From Rhodobacter sp. CACIA14H1 (lineage in GTDB: Bacteria > Pseudomonadota > Alphaproteobacteria > Rhodobacterales > Rhodobacteraceae), in NCBI GenBank assembly GCA_000500915.1, contig AYNO01000004.1, forward strand, positions 1 through 59,524: DNA of 59,524 nt. The letters are read 5' to 3'. The position numbers and the translations under genes are program-made. Positions 54,512 through 59,524 of this stretch are shown piece after piece; position 1 is the first letter of the stretch, and each line of letters begins with the position of its first letter. Under the pieces are notes generated by a model. That model worked only from the letters and a program-made list of their open reading frames with translations, was not told where the DNA came from and ran no database searches.

Positions 54512-56806
54512 ATGGACGATCAGGCAAAGGGCGACGGGCGGCAGGAAAACGCGCGTCAGGCGGCGCTCGACTACCATGAATTCCCCAAGCCCGGGAAACT
54601 GGAAATCCGCGCCACGAAACCGCTGGCCAACGGCCGCGACCTCAGCCGCGCATATTCCCCCGGCGTGGCCGAAGCCTGCCTCGAAATCAAGGCCGACCCC
54701 GCCACCGCCTCCCGCTACACCGCCCGCGGCAACCTCGTCGCGGTCGTGTCGAACGGCACCGCAGTCCTCGGCCTCGGCAATATCGGGGCCCTGGCCTCCA
54801 AACCCGTGATGGAAGGCAAGGCCGTCCTCTTCAAGAAATTCGCCAATATCGACTGCTTCGACATCGAACTCAACGAACCCGACCCGGTGAAACTGGCCGA
54901 GATCGTCTGCGCCCTCGAACCGACCTTCGGCGCGATCAACCTCGAAGACATCAAGGCCCCCGACTGCTTCATCGTCGAAAAGCTCTGCCGCGAACGGATG
55001 AACATCCCCGTCTTCCACGACGACCAGCACGGCACCGCCATCGTCGTGGGCGCGGCGGCGACCAACGCCCTCCTCGTCGCGGGCAAGAAGTTCGAAGATA
55101 TCAAGGTCGTCTCCACCGGCGGCGGGGCGGCGGGCATCGCCTGCCTGAACATGCTGCTGAACCTCGGCGTCAAACGCGAAAACGTCTGGCTCTGCGACCT
55201 TGCCGGTCTGGTCTATGAAGGCCGCAAGGACCAGATGACCGCCCAGAAGGAAGAATACGCCCAGGGAACCACCCCCGCGACGCTGGCCGACGTGATCGAA
55301 GGCGCCGACCTATTCCTCGGCCTCTCCGGCCCCGGCGTGCTGACACCGGAAATGGTGGCCAGGATGGCCCCCCGCCCCATCGTCTTCGCCCTTGCCAACC
55401 CCACGCCCGAAATCCTGCCCGACCAGGTCCGCGCCGTCGCCCCCGATGCCATCATCGCCACCGGACGGTCCGACTTCCCCAACCAGGTGAACAACGTCCT
55501 CTGCTTCCCCTTCATCTTCCGCGGCGCCCTCGACGTCGGCGCGACCGAGATCAACAAGCGGATGGAACTGGCCTGCATCGAAGGCATCGCTGCCCTCGCC
55601 CGCGCCACCACCAGCGCCGAAGCCGCCGCCGCCTATTCCGGCGAAAAGCTGTCCTTCGGCGCCGATTACCTCATCCCCAAACCCTTCGACCCCCGCCTGA
55701 TCGGCGTCGTCGCCACCTCCGTCGCCCGCGCCGCGATGGAATCGGGCGTCGCCACGCGGCCGATCGAAGACCTCGACGCCTACAAGCGCAAACTGGATGG
55801 CTCGGTCTTCAAATCCGCCCTCATCATGCGCCCGGTGTTCGAAGCGTCCAAGGCCGCCTCCCGCACCATCGTCTTTGCCGAAGGCGAGGATGAACGCGTC
55901 CTGCGCGCCGCCCATGCGATGATGGAGGAAACCAACGACCGTCCCATCCTCATCGGCCGCCCCGAGGTGGTGGAGATGCGCTGCGAACGTGCGGGCCTGC
56001 CCATCCGCCCCGGACGCGACGTGCATCTGGTGAACCCCGAAAACGACCCGCGCTACCGCGATTACTGGGGCACCTATCACGACCTGATGGCCCGGCGCGG
56101 CGTCTCGCCGGACATCGCGCGGGCGGTGATGCGCACCAACACCACCGCCATCGGCGCGGTCATGGTCCACCGGGGCGAGGCCGACAGCCTCATCTGCGGC
56201 ACCTTCGGGCAATATCACTGGCACCTGAACTACATCCGGCAGGTTCTGGCACGCGGCGGCCTGCACCCCGTCGGGGCGCTGTCCCTGATGATCCTCGAGG
56301 ATGGCCCGCTCTTCATCGCGGATACGCAGGTGAACCCCGAACCCACGCCGCAGCAGATCATGGAAAGCGTCATCGGCGCCGCCCGTCATGTCCGCCGCTT
56401 CGGCCTGACGCCCAAGATCGCCCTCTGCACGCAAAGCCAGTTCGGCAACATGGACAATTCCGCCGCCCAGCGGATGCGTGCCGCGCTGGAACTGCTGGAC
56501 GCCCGCGAACCCGACTTCTGCTACGAGGGCGAGATGAACGTGGACTCCGCGCTCGACCAGTCCCTGCGCGACCGGCTGCTGCCGAACGCGCGGATGGAAG
56601 GCGCGGCAAACGTCCTCGTCTTCGCCTCCACCGACGCCGCCGCCGCCACGCGCAACATCCTGAAGATGAAAGCGAACGGGCTGGAAGTCGGGCCGATCCT
56701 GATGGGCATGGGCAACAAGGCCCATATCGTGACGAACTCCATCACCGCGCGGGGCCTGCTGAACATCTCGGCGCTGGCCGGAACGCCGGTGGCACATTAC
56801 GGCTGA
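54512..56806 (+). CDS. maeB: NADP-dependent malic enzyme with C-terminal phosphotransacetylase-like domain
   Basis: 764 aa, the length of MaeB. It decarboxylates malate to pyruvate with NADP. The malic part (about 1-430) shows [30 protein letters not shown], the nucleotide site [13 protein letters not shown] and ANPTPEILP. The C-terminal part (about 440-764) is PTA-like ([16 protein letters not shown], and [20 protein letters not shown]), which in this family is regulatory and not a true acetyltransferase. Start at 54512 has GGAGGGG; the track ORF runs far upstream. The C4-to-C3 step fits growth on propionate through succinyl-CoA, linked to prpE next door. Confidence 0.95.
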   Translation: MDDQAKGDGRQENARQAALDYHEFPKPGKLEIRATKPLANGRDLSRAYSPGVAEACLEIKADPATASRYTARGNLVAVVSNGTAVLGLGNIGALASKPVMEGKAVLFKKFANIDCFDIELNEPDPVKLAEIVCALEPTFGAINLEDIKAPDCFIVEKLCRERMNIPVFHDDQHGTAIVVGAAATNALLVAGKKFEDIKVVSTGGGAAGIACLNMLLNLGVKRENVWLCDLAGLVYEGRKDQMTAQKEEYAQGTTPATLADVIEGADLFLGLSGPGVLTPEMVARMAPRPIVFALANPTPEILPDQVRAVAPDAIIATGRSDFPNQVNNVLCFPFIFRGALDVGATEINKRMELACIEGIAALARATTSAEAAAAYSGEKLSFGADYLIPKPFDPRLIGVVATSVARAAMESGVATRPIEDLDAYKRKLDGSVFKSALIMRPVFEASKAASRTIVFAEGEDERVLRAAHAMMEETNDRPILIGRPEVVEMRCERAGLPIRPGRDVHLVNPENDPRYRDYWGTYHDLMARRGVSPDIARAVMRTNTTAIGAVMVHRGEADSLICGTFGQYHWHLNYIRQVLARGGLHPVGALSLMILEDGPLFIADTQVNPEPTPQQIMESVIGAARHVRRFGLTPKIALCTQSQFGNMDNSAAQRMRAALELLDAREPDFCYEGEMNVDSALDQSLRDRLLPNARMEGAANVLVFASTDAAAATRNILKMKANGLEVGPILMGMGNKAHIVTNSITARGLLNISALAGTPVAHYG

Positions 56807-56895
56807 CGCCCGCGGCAAGCTGCCCCTTCGTCTCGGCCCAAATACCCGACCGCGACACCGGTCCCGCAGACCGCCGGGGAAAGCCGGGCACGCCT

Positions 56896-56920
56896 CCCTC
56901 TCCCCCGCGGGGGGAGAGGG
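56896..56920 (+). terminator. maeB terminator-like hairpin
   Basis: CCCTCTCCCCC and GGGGGGAGAGGG form an 11-bp GC-rich stem with a 2-nt loop, 90 bases after the maeB stop. No T-run follows. Confidence 0.45.
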
Positions 56921-56938
56921 CCGGGGTGAGGGGGCCGC

Positions 56939-57062
56939 GTTGCAAAGTGAGTCGCCCCATAATTTGCAAACCCCACCCCATTTCGCTCCGCCTAGCGAAA
57001 TGCGCGGTGATTTGCAAAACTTTGCAGCCCCTCCCCGCAATTTCTGCAAAACATTTTGCCGC
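56939..57062. promoter_or_regulatory. cluster of TTTGCAAA-type sites upstream of prpE
   Basis: The 340-bp maeB-prpE gap holds no gene but several TTTGCAAA-like words: GTTGCAAAG (56939), TTTGCAAA (56963-56970), TTTGCAAA-AC-TTTGCAGC (57011-57028) and TCTGCAAA-ACAT-TTTGCCGC (57043-57062). The last is a pair with 4-bp spacing. As I recall, PccR/RamB-type regulators of propionyl-CoA use in Rhodobacter bind paired TTTGCAAA sites with such spacing. A hairpin TTTCGCT/AGCGAAA (56981-57000) lies between the sites. The prpE ribosome site GGAGGAGGG follows at 57132. Confidence 0.65.
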
Positions 57063-57146
57063 ACCCGCCCCCTGTTCACGGTAACAGCGTTGCGTCAACG
57101 CCCCCCCGTCGCGTAACAAACGGCATCTCGTGGAGGAGGGCATACG

Positions 57147-59039
57147 ATGGCATACCGTGAACTCTATGCGAAATGGAAAGCCGATCCCGAAGGGTTCTGG
57201 CTGGACGCCGCCGGGGCCATCGACTGGGTGTCGAAACCGACCCATGCGCTGAACGCCACCCGCGCACCGCTTTACGAATGGTTCACCGATGCCAGCGTCA
57301 ACACCTGCTGGAACGCCGTGGACCGCCACGTCATCGCAGGCCGCGGCAAGCAGCCCGCCATCATCCATGACAGCCCCGTCACCGGCACCAAGCATGTCAT
57401 CACCTATGCCGAACTGCAGGACCGCGTGGCGCGTCTGGCGGGGGCGCTGAAGGCCAAGGGCGTCGCCAAGGGCGACCGCGTCATCATCTACATGCCCATG
57501 GTCCCCGAGGCGCTTGAAGCCATGCTCGCCTGCGGCCGCATCGGGGCGATCCATTCCGTGGTCTTCGGCGGCTTCGCGGCCAACGAACTGGCCGTCCGCA
57601 TCGACGACTGCAAACCCAAGGCGATCATCGCCGCCTCCTGCGGCATCGAACCGTCGCGGGTCGTCCATTACAAGCCGCTGCTCGATGCCGCGATCGACAT
57701 GGCCGACCACAAGCCCGACTTCTGCGTGATCCTCCAGCGCGAACAGGAAGTGGCGAAACTCATCGAAGGCCGCGACGTCGCGTGGCACAGCTTCCAGTAC
57801 GGCGTCGAACCCGCCGAGTGCGAGCCGGTAGAGGGCAACCACCCCGCCTATATCCTCTATACCTCCGGCACCACCGGCGCACCCAAGGGCGTCGTCCGCC
57901 CGACCGCCGGCCACCTCGTGGCACTCGCCTGGACCATGCGGGCCATCTACAATTGCGGCGTCGGTGACGTGTTCTGGGCGGCCTCCGACGTGGGCTGGGT
58001 CGTGGGCCACAGCTACATCTGCTATGCCCCCCTCATCGCGGGCTGCACCACCATCGTCTATGAAGGCAAACCCGTCGGAACCCCCGATGCGGGCGCCTTC
58101 TGGCGCGTCATCGGCGAGCACAAGGTCCGCTCCTTCTTCACCGCCCCCACCGCGCTCCGCGCCATCAAGCGGGACGATCCCGAAGGGCTGCTGGTCAAGG
58201 ATTACGACCTGTCCAACCTGCAGGCCCTCTACCTTGCCGGGGAACGCGCCGATCCCGACACCGTCAACTGGGCCGGCCGCCACCTGAACGTCCCCGTCAT
58301 CGACCACTGGTGGCAGACGGAAACCGGCTATGCCATCGCCGCCAACCCGCTGGGCATCGAACAACTGCCGGTCAAGGTCGGCTCCCCCTCGGTCGCCATG
58401 CCGGGCTTCGACGTGCAGGTGCTGGACGAAGGCGGCCACCCCGTCGCCGCAGGCACCCTCGGCGCCATCGCCATCAAGCTGCCCCTTCCCCCCGGCACCC
58501 TGCCCACCCTGTGGAATGCCGAGGAGCGGTTCCGCAAATCCTACCTCACCCATTTCCCCGGCTATTACGAAACCGGCGATGCGGGCTATATCGACGAAGA
58601 CGGCTACCTCTACATCATGGCCCGCACCGATGACGTCATCAACGTCGCGGGTCACCGCCTGTCCACCGGCGCGATGGAAGAGGTGCTGGCCTCCCACAAG
58701 GACGTGGCCGAATGCGCCGTCATCGGCGTCTCGGACGACCTGAAGGGCCAGTCCCCGCTGGGCTTCCTCTGCCTGAACAAGGGCTGCACCCGCCCGCACG
58801 CGGATATCGTCAAGGAATGCGTCACCCTGATGCGCGAAACCATCGGCCCCGTCGCCGATTTCAAACGCGCCGTCGTGGTGGACCGCCTGCCAAAGACCCG
58901 CTCGGGCAAGATCCTGCGCGGCACCATGGTCAAGATCGCGGACGGGCAGGACTTCAAGATGCCCGCCACCATCGACGACCCCGCCATCCTCGACGAAATC
59001 CGCGCGGCGCTGCAGGGCATCGGCATGGCCAAGGCGTAA
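57147..59039 (+). CDS. prpE: propionyl-CoA synthetase
   Basis: 630-aa adenylate-forming ligase activating propionate (and likely acetate) as CoA thioester. It carries YILYTSGTTGAPKGVVR with PTAGHLVALAWTM, which marks PrpE rather than Acs; further blocks are DHWWQTETGYAIA and the C-terminal lysine motif RLPKTRSGKILRGTM. The start follows GGAGGAGGGCATACG. It is likely controlled by propionyl-CoA through the TTTGCAAA cluster. With methylmalonyl-CoA epimerase and maeB it outlines the propionate route. Confidence 0.93.
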   Translation: MAYRELYAKWKADPEGFWLDAAGAIDWVSKPTHALNATRAPLYEWFTDASVNTCWNAVDRHVIAGRGKQPAIIHDSPVTGTKHVITYAELQDRVARLAGALKAKGVAKGDRVIIYMPMVPEALEAMLACGRIGAIHSVVFGGFAANELAVRIDDCKPKAIIAASCGIEPSRVVHYKPLLDAAIDMADHKPDFCVILQREQEVAKLIEGRDVAWHSFQYGVEPAECEPVEGNHPAYILYTSGTTGAPKGVVRPTAGHLVALAWTMRAIYNCGVGDVFWAASDVGWVVGHSYICYAPLIAGCTTIVYEGKPVGTPDAGAFWRVIGEHKVRSFFTAPTALRAIKRDDPEGLLVKDYDLSNLQALYLAGERADPDTVNWAGRHLNVPVIDHWWQTETGYAIAANPLGIEQLPVKVGSPSVAMPGFDVQVLDEGGHPVAAGTLGAIAIKLPLPPGTLPTLWNAEERFRKSYLTHFPGYYETGDAGYIDEDGYLYIMARTDDVINVAGHRLSTGAMEEVLASHKDVAECAVIGVSDDLKGQSPLGFLCLNKGCTRPHADIVKECVTLMRETIGPVADFKRAVVVDRLPKTRSGKILRGTMVKIADGQDFKMPATIDDPAILDEIRAALQGIGMAKA

Positions 59040-59077
59040 GGCTGGACAAGCCGCGCCACCCGCGTAACTTGTGGGGC

Positions 59078-59500
59078 ATGACGACACCGCGCCCGGCATC
59101 CCCGCCCCAAGACGGCACCGCCGCCCTTCTGGGCGACGGGCGCACGCTGGCCGACCTGCTGCGGATGGCCGGCCCCGAAATCGCCCCCGCCCTGCTGCGC
59201 CAGATGCAGGCCGATCTGGCCGCGGTGCGGGACAGCCTCGCCCCCGCCCTGCCGGACCCCGCCGCCTCGGCTCCCGCCCCCACCTCCGCCGACTGGCTGA
59301 CCATCCGCGCCCAGTCCCACATCCTCATCTCGCTTGCCGGCACCATCGGCGCGACCCGCCTCCACAGCCTCGCCGTCGATCTGAACGCCGCCGCCCATGC
59401 CCGCGCGGCGGAACGGGTCGCGGCACTGGCCCCGCCGCTTCTGGCCGACCTTGCCGCCCTGACCGCACTCATCCGCAGCCATCCCGAAGCCACCGCATGA
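59078..59500 (+). CDS. Hpt-domain-like protein
   Basis: 140-aa helical protein. The central segment LTIRAQSHILISLAGTIGATRLHSLAVDLN resembles the phosphotransfer helix of Hpt domains, with His in AQSHILISLAG as the candidate phosphoacceptor. Flanking helices are Ala/Leu-rich. It starts 38 bp after prpE and overlaps the next gene by ATGA. If correct, it passes phosphoryl groups in a two-component relay; the partner should be the coupled gene at the window edge. Confidence 0.6.
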   Translation: MTTPRPASPPQDGTAALLGDGRTLADLLRMAGPEIAPALLRQMQADLAAVRDSLAPALPDPAASAPAPTSADWLTIRAQSHILISLAGTIGATRLHSLAVDLNAAAHARAAERVAALAPPLLADLAALTALIRSHPEATA

Positions 59501-59524
59501 CCACGACCGACCTGCCCCCCCTCA
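59497..59524 (+). CDS. 5' end of a gene coupled to the Hpt-like gene (partial)
   Basis: An ATG overlaps the previous stop (ATGA) and continues open as MTTTDLPPL to the window end. The family cannot be judged from nine residues. A response regulator or histidine kinase is expected from the Hpt neighbour, by inference only. Confidence 0.45.

Noticed and set aside
56742-59099. 785-aa minus-strand ORF antisense to prpE
   Set aside because: Gly/Asp/His-rich composition typical of antisense frames in GC-rich DNA, no domain, and it opposes a clear prpE.

Overview
The window looks like chromosomal DNA of a Rhodobacterales/Rhodobacteraceae alphaproteobacterium. GC content is very high throughout, genes are packed into short operons with ATGA/GTGA overlaps, and many products are family-typical small proteins of that group (DUF1467, DUF6455, AsmA, SPOR, and a rhizobial-type rather than enteric-type rhamnose locus). 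No rRNA, tRNA, CRISPR array, prophage or insertion sequence was seen.

Region 1 (about 2.1-18.0 kb) is a complete L-rhamnose utilisation locus of the rhizobial rhaRSTPQUK/rhaDI type. The minus-strand arm carries a DeoR repressor, a periplasmic binding protein, a double ATPase, two permeases and the mutarotase. A frameshifted FGGY kinase converges on it from the left. The plus-strand arm carries the bifunctional RhaD aldolase/dehydrogenase and the RhaI isomerase. It continues without a real gap into a DUF4037 nucleotidyltransferase-like protein, a UroD/MtaA-superfamily protein that is clearly not HemE, and a signal-less GH78 alpha-L-rhamnosidase. This DUF4037-UroD-GH78 tail is the least explained and most interesting module.

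Region 2 (18-30 kb) is housekeeping and accessory: rimO, a double CDGSH protein, a DCC protein, an outer-membrane protein, a secreted subtilisin-like protease, dgkA, a YigZ-type protein, an M48 lipoprotein, a RipA-like membrane protein with a YggU protein, an HDAC-like deacetylase, a nitroreductase, an EI24 membrane protein, methylmalonyl-CoA epimerase and a GNAT. A lower-GC islet at 29.8-30.6 kb carries a HEPN/MNT toxin-antitoxin pair.

Region 3 (30.8-46 kb) holds aspS, an MhqO/MhqD-like pair, pabB (frameshifted) with a class IV aminotransferase, carB, an orphan RHH protein, a DEAD-box helicase, tdk, an EamA exporter and an acyl-CoA ligase. Region 4 (47-59.5 kb) has a SPOR protein, a translationally coupled nucleoside-salvage operon cdd-deoA-deoB-add-upp, a VOC/bicupin protein (frameshifted), maeB, prpE preceded by a cluster of TTTGCAAA-like sites, and the start of an Hpt/response-regulator-like operon.

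Four otherwise well conserved genes (rhaK, pabB, deoB, cupin) are broken by one-base indels, most in short G/C runs. This pattern points to sequence errors more than to four separate gene deaths. Convergent intergenic regions are rich in hairpins and in a dispersed GGATATTTG...ACGGA repeat that occurs six times here.
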